From: Sphingomonas_O antarctica
GTDB lineage: Bacteria > Pseudomonadota > Alphaproteobacteria > Sphingomonadales > Sphingomonadaceae
DNA length: 64,000 nucleotides
Direction: 5' to 3'
Assembly (NCBI RefSeq): GCF_965137005.1
Contig: NZ_CBCRXM010000006.1
Location: 1 to 64,000 of the forward strand
The notes under the pieces are model-generated. The model was given only the letters and a program-made list of their open reading frames with translations, searched no databases and was not told where the DNA came from. Positions 41,164-50,279 of the stretch are shown here, piece by piece. Position 1 is the first letter of the stretch. The number at the start of each line of letters is the position of its first letter. Position numbers and translations under genes: made by a program.

Positions 41164-41751
41164 TCACAACACACCCTTGGTCGACGGGATCACCCCCGCC
41201 TTGCGCGGATCGATCTCGACCGCCTCGCGCAGCGCGCGCGCCAGCCCCTTGAACGCGGCTTCCGCGATGTGGTGATTGTTGCTGCCGTACAGCGTCTCGA
41301 TGTGAAGTGTGATGCCTGCGGTCTGCGCGAACGAATGGAAGAAATGCTCGAACATTTCGGTGTCCATCTCGCCCAGCCGCTTCTGCGAGAATTCGGTCTT
41401 CCACACCAGAAACGGCCGCCCCGAAATGTCGAGCGCGACGCGCGTGAGCGTCTCGTCCATTGGCGACAGCGCATCGGCGTAACGGCGGATGCCGCGTTTG
41501 TCGCCCAGCGCCTGCGCCACCGCCTCGCCGATCGCGAGCCCGGTGTCCTCGACCGTGTGATGCTGGTCGATATGCAGATCGCCCTTGGTCTCGACCTCAA
41601 GGTCGATCAGCGAGTGCCGCGACAATTGTTCGAGCATGTGATCGAAGAACCCGATCCCGGTGGAAACATTATACTCCCCCGTGCCGTCGAGGTTCACAGC
41701 GACCTTGATCGCCGTTTCGGATGTGTCGCGCTGAACCGAGCCTGTTCGCAT
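41164..41751 (-). CDS. hisB: Imidazoleglycerol-phosphate dehydratase
   Basis: A 195-residue monofunctional HisB that dehydrates IGP to imidazole acetol phosphate. The metal-binding histidines are visible in FFDHMLEQLSRHSLIDLEV and HIDQHHTVEDTGLAIGEA, and repeated in EHFFHSFAQTAGITLHIETL and NNHHIAEAAFKGLARAL. The length fits the single-function form, without the N-terminal phosphatase of enterobacterial HisB. It heads the his gene run hisB–hisH–hisA–hisF–hisE. Confidence 0.97.
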   Translation of the reverse strand: MRTGSVQRDTSETAIKVAVNLDGTGEYNVSTGIGFFDHMLEQLSRHSLIDLEVETKGDLHIDQHHTVEDTGLAIGEAVAQALGDKRGIRRYADALSPMDETLTRVALDISGRPFLVWKTEFSQKRLGEMDTEMFEHFFHSFAQTAGITLHIETLYGSNNHHIAEAAFKGLARALREAVEIDPRKAGVIPSTKGVL

Positions 41752-41824
41752 GGCCGCCCGCCTAAGCGAGAAGAGTAGAAGGGACCACCCCTAACCCCTC
41801 CACGAAGGCGTGGAGGAGAACTTT

Positions 41825-41884
41825 TCCCCTCCGGATTTCCGGGAGGGGCGACTCGCGCCCACTTCGGGCGCGGCAGGGGTGGGC
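41825..41884. repeat. Dispersed repeat, type A (long variant)
   Basis: TCCCCTCCGGATTTCCGGGA then GGGGCGACTCGCGCCCACTT, CGGGCGCGGCAGGGGTGGG. The second-half stem is longer than in other copies. A hairpin CCTCCACG–AAGG–CGTGGAGG stands just before it at about 41797–41816. It lies between the divergent hisB and sspB genes. Confidence 0.8.
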
Positions 41885-41927
41885 AAACCCGCTTGACCCC
41901 GCCCGCCGCCCCTCTAGGTTCGCAGCC

Positions 41928-42407
41928 GTGACCGAAGAAACGCCCGACAGCCTGATTCCCTATGACGAAATCGTGCAGGAGGCGCTGCGCGCCGTCGTCG
42001 GCCGCGTTCTCGCGCCGATCGAGCATGAAGGGTCGCTGCCCGGCAACCATCACTTCTACATCACCTTCAAGACGCAGGCGGCGGGGGTCAGCATCCCCAA
42101 GCATTTGATCGCGCGATTCCCCGACGAAATGACCATCGTGCTCCAGAACAAGTTCTGGGATTTGAAGGTGCATGACGACGCGTTCGAGGTCGGGCTGACG
42201 TTCAATGCCGTTCCCGCCAAGCTGTTCATCCCCTTTGCGGCGATCAGCGGATTCTTCGACCCCGCCGTCAATTTCGCGCTGCAATTCGCGGTGCAGGGCG
42301 ACGGCGAACCGACCGAGCACGACGCCGCCGAAAATGACGGCCCGATCGCGGAGCCGGTCGAGGATGGCTCGAACGTCGTGGCGGTGGATTTCAAGCGGAA
42401 AAGGTAA
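41928..42407 (+). CDS. sspB: ClpXP adaptor SspB
   Basis: A 159-residue alphaproteobacterial SspB, which hands ssrA-tagged and other substrates to the ClpXP protease. The folded N-terminal domain shows IPYDEIVQEALRAVVGRVL, GNHHFYITFKTQAAGVSIP and DEMTIVLQNKFWDL. A long acidic linker (DGEPTEHDAAENDGPIAEPV) leads to the short C-terminal ClpX-binding tail NVVAVDFKRKR. The start is GTG. A strong terminator follows within a large inverted repeat. Confidence 0.95.
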   Translation: MTEETPDSLIPYDEIVQEALRAVVGRVLAPIEHEGSLPGNHHFYITFKTQAAGVSIPKHLIARFPDEMTIVLQNKFWDLKVHDDAFEVGLTFNAVPAKLFIPFAAISGFFDPAVNFALQFAVQGDGEPTEHDAAENDGPIAEPVEDGSNVVAVDFKRKR

Positions 42408-42551
42408 TCCTCGCCTTGAGGCGAGGTGGCAGGCGCGCTAGCGCCTGACGGAGTGGTGCGAACGACAGCGTGCGACAGCACGCTTCGACGCTTCCGCGTC
42501 GATTTTTTGCACCACTCCGGCGCTTCGCGCCACCTCGCCTGAAGGCGAGGA
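42408..42551. repeat. 144-bp inverted-repeat element between sspB and fumC
   Basis: The left part CCTCGCCTTGAGGCGAGGTG ... GGAGTGGTGC and the right part GCACCACTCCGGCGCTTCGC ... AAGGCGAGGA are inverted. Both ends are themselves palindromes (CCTCGCCT/AGGCGAGG), and a further GGCGC–GCTA–GCGCC lies inside the left arm. An intrinsic terminator sits in the middle. Confidence 0.85.
42485..42508 (+). terminator. Rho-independent terminator of sspB
   Basis: TCGACGC–TTCC–GCGTCGA, a perfect 7-bp stem with a four-base loop, followed by six T. It lies 78 bases after the sspB stop and 63 before the fumC start. Confidence 0.85.
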
Positions 42552-42570
42552 TTTGGGGAGACAATGGAAC

Positions 42571-43956
<1,386 letters not shown>

Positions 43957-43973
43957 CTCCAATCGGGAAATCA

Positions 43974-44060
43974 CCGTCGCCCCAGACCTCATCCGGGGTC
44001 CATTTGCCCTCTGTTTCGATCAGAGGACCAATGGACCCTGACTTCCGTCAGGGTGACGGC
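43974..44060. repeat. Dispersed inverted repeat, type C
   Basis: CCGTCGCCCCAGACCTCATC, CGGGGTCCATTTGCCCTC ... GGACCAATGGACCCTGACTT, CCGTCAGGGTGACGG. Each end carries its own short hairpin, and the two GGTCCATT/AATGGACC stretches are inverted. Relatives are at 48544–48628, 57578–57661 and 59700–59831. Confidence 0.8.
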
Positions 44061-44125
44061 TCTCGTTTGCGCAACCAACCCGCCGCTCGCGCGTCTCTCC
44101 CGCAACTCATTCAGGGAGACACGTC

Positions 44126-44314
44126 ATGCTTCGAACCATCATCGGCGCACTCATCGGCCGTGAAATCGATCGCCGCGATGGCGACAGCGGTATCAAGGGC
44201 ACGATCATCGGCGCCGCCGCCCCGCGCATCCTGTCACGCCTCGGCCCGCTCGGCCTCGTCCTCGGCGGCGCGTACGTCGCGAAAAAGGCCTATGACCGGC
44301 GCAAGGCCGCCTAG
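44126..44314 (+). CDS. Small hydrophobic protein, 62 aa
   Basis: A 62-residue protein (MLRTIIGALIGREIDRRDGD ...) with one hydrophobic stretch GTIIGAAAPRILSRLGPLGL, VLGGAYVAKKAYDRRKAA. Proteins with this opening are frequent in sphingomonads and resemble small glycine-zipper membrane proteins. The ATG follows AGGGAG. It lies 11 bases from the convergent DUF2585 gene. Function unknown. Confidence 0.65.
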   Translation: MLRTIIGALIGREIDRRDGDSGIKGTIIGAAAPRILSRLGPLGLVLGGAYVAKKAYDRRKAA

Positions 44315-44324
44315 AGCGGCGGCG

Positions 44325-44900
44325 CTATAGCGCCGTCTGCCACTGCTTGATCGCCTCCACCGGGTGGACGAGCATCAGCACGTTGAGCGTCAGATTGTCG
44401 CGGATGATCCCAAGGGTCAGCAGCTCGAACGCGATCGCAAGGGCGACCGTCATCCACCACGGGATGCGCCGCGCGACCGCGAAGCCAAAGGCCATCGCCG
44501 CGACATCGCTCATCGAATTGATGACCGTGTCGCCGGTATAGCCGAGCGCGATCGTCGCCTCGCGGTACCGGTCGATGATGATCGGCGAGTTTTCGAGCAT
44601 CTCCCACGCCGCCTCGATCGCCACCGCCAGCGTCAGCCGCACTCCGGGCGAGGCGCGCCGGAACAGCAGCCAGCCGAAGAAATAGAACAGAAACCCGTGG
44701 ATGATGTGGCTGGGCGTATACCAGTCGAACAGATGTTGGCTGTTCCCGGCATCGAGCGCGGGGTGAAACAGATCGACGTAACCGCACGTGCAGATCGCGT
44801 GCCGCCCGAACCCCAGCTCGACCGCGCCCATGACCAGAATGATCACCGCAACGATCGCCCAGTGCTTTGCGCGGATGTCATGGATCGAAACTTTGCTCAT
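44325..44900 (-). CDS. DUF2585 family membrane protein (UPF0314)
   Basis: A 191-residue inner-membrane protein of the alphaproteobacterial DUF2585/UPF0314 family. The family block GRHAICTCGYVDLFHPALDA near residue 40, NSQHLFDWYTPSHIIHGFLF and SPIIIDRYREATIALGYTGD are all visible, with about five membrane helices. Conserved Cys, His and Asp residues on one face suggest metal or lipid chemistry, but no activity is known. The ATG at MSKVSIHDIR is chosen. It is divergent from gmk, with 47 bases between the starts. Confidence 0.92.
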   Translation of the reverse strand: MSKVSIHDIRAKHWAIVAVIILVMGAVELGFGRHAICTCGYVDLFHPALDAGNSQHLFDWYTPSHIIHGFLFYFFGWLLFRRASPGVRLTLAVAIEAAWEMLENSPIIIDRYREATIALGYTGDTVINSMSDVAAMAFGFAVARRIPWWMTVALAIAFELLTLGIIRDNLTLNVLMLVHPVEAIKQWQTAL

Positions 44901-44947
44901 GCCCTTTTCATTGACCCTCCGCGCCCACGCGGGCAAGGCCGCGCGCG

Positions 44948-45574
44948 ATGCTCAAGCGCCGCGGGATTCTTTTCGTCATCTCCAGCCCCTCGGGCGCTGG
45001 CAAGTCGACGATCGCGCGGATGCTGCTCAAATCCGATCCGACGCTGGCGATGTCGGTCTCCGCGACGACGCGCCCGATCCGGCCGGGCGAAGTCGATGGC
45101 AAGGATTACAACTTCGTCGATCTCGATACGTTCAAGCAGATGGTGGCCGACGGCGACTTTCTCGAATGGGCGCACGTCTTCGGCCATCGCTACGGCACGC
45201 CGAAGAAGCCGGTGTACGACAACCTCGCCGCCGGGCGCGATATCCTGTTCGATATCGACTGGCAGGGCGCACAACAGTTGTTTCAACAAGCCGGCGGCGA
45301 TGTCGTCCGCACCTTCATCTTCCCGCCGTCGATCGAGGAACTCGAAGCCCGTCTGCGCAAGCGCGGCACCGACAGCGATGAAGTGATCGACGCGCGCATG
45401 GCGCGCGCCGCCTCCGAAATCAGCCACTGGGACGGTTACGATTACGTCCTGGTCAACGAAGTCGCGCAGGATTGCTTCGAGGGCGTGAAAAACATCCTCG
45501 ACGCCGAACGTCACAAGCGCAGCCGCCAGACCGGTTTGATCGGCTTTGTCCGGGGCATGTCCAAGGCCGGTTGA
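44948..45574 (+). CDS. gmk: Guanylate kinase
   Basis: A 208-residue kinase that phosphorylates GMP to GDP. The P-loop SSPSGAGKSTIARML is near residues 13–27, the GMP-binding region is SATTRPIRPGEVDGKDYNFV near 38, and ILFDIDWQGAQQL and IFPPSIEELEARLRKRGTDS follow as expected. The length matches the family. It is followed closely by a small membrane-protein gene in the same direction. Confidence 0.97.
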   Translation: MLKRRGILFVISSPSGAGKSTIARMLLKSDPTLAMSVSATTRPIRPGEVDGKDYNFVDLDTFKQMVADGDFLEWAHVFGHRYGTPKKPVYDNLAAGRDILFDIDWQGAQQLFQQAGGDVVRTFIFPPSIEELEARLRKRGTDSDEVIDARMARAASEISHWDGYDYVLVNEVAQDCFEGVKNILDAERHKRSRQTGLIGFVRGMSKAG

Positions 45575-45622
45575 CGCATTCGCAGCGTGGCGTCACCCTT
45601 CCCTCACAAGGGGAGAGCAACC

Positions 45623-46183
45623 ATGATCCGCATTCTGATCGGCAGCATCGTCGGCGGCATCGTCCAGTTCATCATCGGCGCGGTCGCCTGGGTCGGCTTC
45701 GGCAACATCGCGTATAAATTCGCCAGCGAAGCCAATGTCGCGGACCTGCATACCGCGCTCGCGCGGACGCTGACCGCCAGCGGCGACGGCACTTACGTCA
45801 TCCCGATGCCGGAAACCGCGCAAGGGACGGCGCTGCTCGGCAAAGGGCCAGTGGCGATGATCTTTTTCCATTCGGGCGGCAGCACGCCGTTCAGCCCGGG
45901 CGCCCTGCTCATCGGCCTGGTCATGTCGGTGCTGATGCTGTTCATCGTCGGCACCGCGCTCAGCCGCCTCGATACGCTGGCCGACCGGATGCGGGTGATG
46001 ATCCTGTTTGCGGTCGCCACGGTCGGTTATTTCACGCTGTCGCTGCCGGTCTATAATCACTTCATGCCGTGGACGTGGTGGGTGTTCCTGACGATCGAGG
46101 AATTCATCGCCTTCGTCGCGGGGGCTTACGTCATGCTGCGCTGGTTCATGCCTGCAACAGTCGCAAGAACGACGCTGCGCTGA
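45623..46183 (+). CDS. Conserved membrane protein of unknown function
   Basis: A 186-residue protein with an N-terminal helix (MIRILIGSIVGGIVQFIIGA), a periplasmic segment of about 65 residues (DGTYVIPMPETAQGTALLGK), and three further helices in the C-terminal half. The pattern resembles small membrane proteins found in several Alphaproteobacteria and Bacteroidetes; I recognise no function. The ATG follows GGGGAGAG. It lies 48 bases after gmk and overlaps the convergent ATP12 chaperone gene by 38 bases at the 3' ends. Confidence 0.7.
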   Translation: MIRILIGSIVGGIVQFIIGAVAWVGFGNIAYKFASEANVADLHTALARTLTASGDGTYVIPMPETAQGTALLGKGPVAMIFFHSGGSTPFSPGALLIGLVMSVLMLFIVGTALSRLDTLADRMRVMILFAVATVGYFTLSLPVYNHFMPWTWWVFLTIEEFIAFVAGAYVMLRWFMPATVARTTLR

Positions 46184-46817
46184 GGAAATCGCGCCGCCGT
46201 GCCTCGCGCGCGGCGGTGGCGAGATAATCCTCGCCCCATTTACCGGCCTGCCACAGTTCGTCGACATGCGTTGCGTCGAACGCCGCTTCGGCCGTGATCG
46301 CGCCCTCGAAGACTGCCAGCGCGGTGATCAGCGACCCCCCGATCGTCGCCAATTGCTGCAAGCCGACAAGTTGGAACGGGTCAACCGCATGCACCGCTGC
46401 GCCCAGCCGCTCGACCGTCGCGATGGGCTGCGCGACGTGGATGATCCCCACCGTCACATGGAACGCGACGTCATATCGCCCGCGCGCCCAGGCGAGCAGC
46501 GGGTCCCAAACCGCCGCTTCCTCCGCCGCGAGATCGGGATCGTCGGCGCGATAAGATAGCAGGTCGCTCTCGGCATATGCCGCGACACTCTCCGCCAGCG
46601 TGTCATCGGCGCGGTCGATCGCGGCATTGCTGAGCCCGGTCAGCGGCATCGCGGCGGGCTTCACTTCACCTTCGACTGCGCGCCATTCTTCCGCGACAGC
46701 CTCGGCCAGAGTGGCATTGGGCAGCGTCAGTTCGGCCCGCGCCGGTGTCCGCACCGGGCGGGCATCGAGGCGGATCGCGCCACCCTCGACCGTTACGTCA
46801 CGCCAGAACCGCTTCAT
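46146..46817 (-). CDS. ATP12-family F1-ATPase assembly chaperone
   Basis: A 223-residue ATP12 protein, which in mitochondria and Alphaproteobacteria holds the alpha subunit before F1 assembly. The N-terminus MKRFWRDVTVEGGAIRLDAR and PMTGLSNAAIDR (here AMPLTGLSNAAIDRADDTLA), then SDLLSYRADDPDLAAEEAAV, WDPLLAWARGRYDV and VGLQQLATIGGSLI are the family landmarks. Its start overlaps the stop of the 71-residue membrane-protein gene, making it the last gene of a four-gene overlapping run (crcB–rluA–membrane protein–ATP12). Confidence 0.92.
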   Translation of the reverse strand: MKRFWRDVTVEGGAIRLDARPVRTPARAELTLPNATLAEAVAEEWRAVEGEVKPAAMPLTGLSNAAIDRADDTLAESVAAYAESDLLSYRADDPDLAAEEAAVWDPLLAWARGRYDVAFHVTVGIIHVAQPIATVERLGAAVHAVDPFQLVGLQQLATIGGSLITALAVFEGAITAEAAFDATHVDELWQAGKWGEDYLATAAREARRRDFLSAASFLRLLQA

Positions 46818-47029
46818 CCCTTGTCGGCATTCTTCCATGCCCGGACGAGCAATTGCGGCACGACGATCACGTCGATCACCCCAACCGCAATCAGGGTGTA
46901 GCCCAGGATTTCCGCCGGTTCGACCAATCGTTTGGCGATGATCGCCACGCCCAGCATCGCAATCGCCAGGCCGGAGAAACGCAGGAAAGTCAGGAAGAAA
47001 AACCTCTTCTTGGCGTCATCCTCGGTCAT
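46814..47029 (-). CDS. Small two-helix membrane protein, 71 aa
   Basis: A 71-residue protein (MTEDDAKKRFFFLTFLRFSG ...) with two hydrophobic helices (LAIAMLGVAIIAKR and ILGYTLIAVGVIDVIVVPQL) and a short charged tail. It lies between rluA and the ATP12 gene, overlapping each by four bases, so it is certainly part of their transcript. The same small gene is common at this place in sphingomonads. Function unknown. Confidence 0.75.
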   Translation of the reverse strand: MTEDDAKKRFFFLTFLRFSGLAIAMLGVAIIAKRLVEPAEILGYTLIAVGVIDVIVVPQLLVRAWKNADKG

Positions 47030-48141
47030 GGCTTGGCACCTCGCGAACGCCGCTCGCCCTTGCGGGCTTTCCGCGCCGATTTGGCCTTGTTCAGCGCGGC
47101 GCGCGCCTTGCCCTCGGCGGTGTCCTTGAACTTGACCTCTTCGATCTCGAGCACGTCGCCGATCAGCTCGTCGAACCCAAGATCGTCCATACTCTCGGCG
47201 AAATGCGTCGGCAGTTTGGCGGTCACGTCGAGCGGCGGACCATCGGGATGATCGATCCTCAACCGCCGCGCGTGCAGATGCATCTTGCGGCTGACGGTGC
47301 CGGTCAGGAACGCGTCGCGTCCGCCATATTTTCCGTCGCCGACGATGGGATGCCCGATCGCCGCCATGTGCACGCGCAACTGATGCGTGCGCCCGGTCAT
47401 CGGCTGCAATTCGACCCACGCCGCGCGATTGCCGGCGCGCTCGATGACGCGATAGCGTGTCCGCGCCGCGGCGCCTTCCTTTTCGTCGACATGCATTTTT
47501 TCGCCGCCCGATCCCGGCTGCTTGGCGATGGGCAGGTCGATCAGGCCGTCATGCACCTCCGGCACGCCCATCACGATCGCCCAGTACACCTTGCGCGCGG
47601 TGCGGCTAGAAAAGCCCTTGGCGAAAAACGCCGCGGCCTTGGCCGAGCGCGCGACCAGCAGCACGCCCGAGGTATCCTTGTCGAGCCGGTGGACCAGCTT
47701 GGGCCGGCCAGCACCTTCGTCAAATGCATCGAGCAAACCATCGACATGCTCGATCGTCCCCGATCCGCCTTGTGTCGCCAGACCCGGCGGCTTGTTGAGC
47801 ACGATCGCCGATGCGTCCTTGTGGATCACCATGTGGCGCATGAAATCCATTTCATCGGGTGTCAGCGCCAGCTTCAGCCGCTCCGGCTTGGCGCGCTCTT
47901 TGACCTCGGGCTCGATCGGCGGGACGCGCAAAACTTGCCCCGCGGCGATGCGGTCGCCCGGCCCCGCGCGCGCGCCGTCGACGCGGAGTTGCCCGGTGCG
48001 CGCCCAGCGCGACACGAGGTTGAAGCTCGCTTCGGGCAAATGCCGCTTGAACCAGCGGTCCAGCCGGATGCCGTCATCGTCCGCCGCGACGGTGAACTGG
48101 CGAACGTCGGTGATTTTCGGGGTGATGTCCTTGCCGCTCAT
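47026..48141 (-). CDS. RluA-family ribosomal pseudouridine synthase
   Basis: A 371-residue pseudouridine synthase of the RluC/RluD type that modifies 23S rRNA. An S4 RNA-binding domain (GIRLDRWFKRHLPEASFNLV) is at the N-terminus, the catalytic Asp motif VHRLDKDTSGVLLVARS is near residue 138, and MTGRTHQLRVHMAAIGHPIV near 248 is the second conserved block. The C-terminus is extended and basic (KAKSARKARKGERRSRGAKP). It overlaps crcB upstream and the small membrane gene downstream by four bases each. Confidence 0.93.
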   Translation of the reverse strand: MSGKDITPKITDVRQFTVAADDDGIRLDRWFKRHLPEASFNLVSRWARTGQLRVDGARAGPGDRIAAGQVLRVPPIEPEVKERAKPERLKLALTPDEMDFMRHMVIHKDASAIVLNKPPGLATQGGSGTIEHVDGLLDAFDEGAGRPKLVHRLDKDTSGVLLVARSAKAAAFFAKGFSSRTARKVYWAIVMGVPEVHDGLIDLPIAKQPGSGGEKMHVDEKEGAAARTRYRVIERAGNRAAWVELQPMTGRTHQLRVHMAAIGHPIVGDGKYGGRDAFLTGTVSRKMHLHARRLRIDHPDGPPLDVTAKLPTHFAESMDDLGFDELIGDVLEIEEVKFKDTAEGKARAALNKAKSARKARKGERRSRGAKP

Positions 48142-48494
48142 GCCGCGCGCACCAGCATCAGGCCGGCACCCAGCGCGACGATCGATCCGGCCACGCTCAG
48201 CCCGATGTAAGTCAGCGCCAACGGCACCTGCCCGCGCTCGATCAGGAACCAGCTATCCAGGCTGAACGCCGAAAAGGTCGTGAACCCGCCGAGCACTCCG
48301 ACGCCGAGCAACAGCCGCGCCTGCTCGTTTCCCGCCGCCGTCCGCATCAGCCCGCCGACCAAAGCTCCCATCAACAGGCCACCGAGCAGATTGACCGCCA
48401 GAGTTCCCCACGGCGCGGTAAAGCGGCTCACCGCCAGATAGCGCGCGCCGGACCCCAAGGCACCGCCGAGCATCACGAGAAGAAGATTGGGCAT
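48138..48494 (-). CDS. crcB: Fluoride efflux transporter CrcB
   Basis: A 118-residue four-helix fluoride channel (Fluc), which works as a dual-topology dimer to expel fluoride. The central GVLGGFTTFSAFSLDSWFLI motif (with the phenylalanine box and sodium-binding region) and GGALGSGARYLAVSRF with NLLGGLLMGALVGGLM are diagnostic. The length is normal. No fluoride riboswitch is recognised in the 259 bases upstream, which are occupied by repeat elements. It leads an overlapping four-gene run. Confidence 0.93.
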   Translation of the reverse strand: MPNLLLVMLGGALGSGARYLAVSRFTAPWGTLAVNLLGGLLMGALVGGLMRTAAGNEQARLLLGVGVLGGFTTFSAFSLDSWFLIERGQVPLALTYIGLSVAGSIVALGAGLMLVRAA

Positions 48495-48543
48495 AAAGGA
48501 TAGCTTAGCGAGAGATCGCCACCCTGTCGAAGCCTCACCGCCT

Positions 48544-48628
48544 CGTCACCCTGACGGAAGTCAGGGTCCATTCGCCCTCCATCGCAATCAGAGAACCAAT
48601 GGACCCCGGCTCGGAGGCCGGGGTGACG
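48544..48628. repeat. Dispersed inverted repeat, type C
   Basis: CGTCACCCTGACGGAAGTCA, GGGTCCATTCGCCCTCCATC ... ACCAATGGACCCCGGCTCGG, AGGCCGGGGTGACG. A further fragment (CGGACTTGATCCGGGG) follows near 48655–48670. It occupies the divergent region between crcB and the MFS gene. Confidence 0.8.
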
Positions 48629-48753
48629 CAGGTTCTCACCAACCTTCGTCGCTCCGGACTTGATCCGGGGCCAGCTTCTTCCCTGGTTGACGCGCACGTC
48701 AACCGCCCGCATCCTCAAACCCAAAGCGGCGCGAAGCCGTGAGTGGAGAGGCA

Positions 48754-50187
48754 ATGACGACCACCCCCGCGCACGACCGCGTGCCGTTTCGCGTGAAATT
48801 CGCCTATGGCATCGGTGCGATCGCTTACGGCATCAAGGATAACGGGTTTTCGACCTTCCTGTTGCTGTTCTACAATCAGGTGATCGGCCTGCCGCCGGGG
48901 ACCGTCGGTCTGGTCATCGCGCTCGCCTTGCTGTTCGACGCGTTCATCGATCCGCTGCTGGGGCTGCTCAGCGACCGCACGAACACCCGTTTGGGACGGC
49001 GCCATCCGTGGCTCTATGCTTCGGCAATTCCCATCGCGATCAGCTGGGCGTTGTTGTGGCATCCGCCCGCGAACGTGTCCGAACCCGTGCTGATCGTCTG
49101 GCTGCTCGCCACCGCCGTCGCGACCCGCGCCGCGATCTCGAGCAACGAGGTGCCGAGCTATGCCCTCGCCCCCGAAATGACCCGCGATTATCACGAGCGC
49201 ACGTCGGTGTTCGCCTATCGTTACGTCTTCGGCTGGCTCGGTGGGCTGGGCTTTCTGATGCTCGCGTTCGGCTATTTCCTGAAGCCGCCGCACGGCGCGC
49301 AGACCGGTCCGCTGGCGCTGGTCGGTTACGGCAATTACGGCTCTTGGGGCGCAATCCTGATGGCCGTGTGCGTCATTGCCTCCGCGCTCGGTACGCAGAA
49401 ATTCGCATTGCGCCACAAGGCGACGCCAGTGCCGCATTACGGCGTCGCGGAGATGGTCCGCGGTCTGCGTCAGACGCTCGCCAATCGCGGCTTCCTGATC
49501 CTTATGGCAGCGGGGATGATCAGCTACACCGCGCAGGGGATCAGCTTTTCGCTGTCCAACTATCTGCTCGGTTTTTTCTGGCAGCTGAAGCCCGCCCAGT
49601 TTCTGACCTATTCGATGATCCTGTTCTGCGGCGTAATCGCCTCGGCGATCATCGCCGCGCCGCTCAGCCGCCGGTTGGGCAAGCGCAGCGCGGCGGCGTG
49701 GTGCGCATTTCTCGGGTGCTCGATTCAGACGCTGCCGTATTGGCTGCGCCTGATCGGGGTTTATCCGCTGCCTGGCGATCCGTTGGCGGTGCCGCTGTTC
49801 TTCTCGACGGTGTTCTTCAACTCGACCTTCGGTGTCGCCAGCTTCATCATCACCGCCTCGATGATGTCGGATGTCGTCGAGGATTCGGAGGAAACGACCG
49901 GGCGCCGCGAGGAAGGGCTGTTCTTCGCCGGCGCGTTGTTCATGCAGAAATGCTCGGGCGGCCTTGGCATCCTCGGCACGGGTATCGTCCTGAGCATTGC
50001 AGCGTTTCCGGCCAAGGCGGTCCCAGGTACGGTCCCGCAACCCGTGTTGGACAATCTCGCATTGCTTTACGCCTCGCTTTACCTCGGGCTCGGCGCGATC
50101 GCCGCATTCCTCCTCACGCGATTCCCGTTCGGGAAAGAGGAGCACGAGGCGCGCCTGGCGCGGCTGGCCGCGGCTTCACAGCCATAA
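48754..50187 (+). CDS. MFS transporter, GPH (MelB-like) family
   Basis: A 477-residue 12-helix carrier. The N-terminal FAYGIGAIAYGIKDNGFSTF and DAFIDPLLGLLSDRTNTRLG near residues 52–72 are the GPH-family hallmark (Asp residues for cation coupling, as in MelB), with GRRHPWLYASAIPIAI next. The family imports glycosides with sodium or protons. The ATG at MTTTPAHDRV has GGAG five bases upstream; a GTG five codons earlier is also open. No sugar enzymes adjoin it. Confidence 0.88.
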   Translation: MTTTPAHDRVPFRVKFAYGIGAIAYGIKDNGFSTFLLLFYNQVIGLPPGTVGLVIALALLFDAFIDPLLGLLSDRTNTRLGRRHPWLYASAIPIAISWALLWHPPANVSEPVLIVWLLATAVATRAAISSNEVPSYALAPEMTRDYHERTSVFAYRYVFGWLGGLGFLMLAFGYFLKPPHGAQTGPLALVGYGNYGSWGAILMAVCVIASALGTQKFALRHKATPVPHYGVAEMVRGLRQTLANRGFLILMAAGMISYTAQGISFSLSNYLLGFFWQLKPAQFLTYSMILFCGVIASAIIAAPLSRRLGKRSAAAWCAFLGCSIQTLPYWLRLIGVYPLPGDPLAVPLFFSTVFFNSTFGVASFIITASMMSDVVEDSEETTGRREEGLFFAGALFMQKCSGGLGILGTGIVLSIAAFPAKAVPGTVPQPVLDNLALLYASLYLGLGAIAAFLLTRFPFGKEEHEARLARLAAASQP

Positions 50188-50279
50188 CGTCACGGCTTGC
50201 CGTAGCGTCACCCGAAAGGGGCTAGGCAAGCCCCGCGAAACCACGCCATAGGCTTGACGCAAACGTAAAGGAGAGCGGC

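Noticed and set aside
48495..48753. Fluoride riboswitch upstream of crcB
   Set aside because: The upstream region is filled by a type C repeat; no fluoride-riboswitch consensus was recognised.
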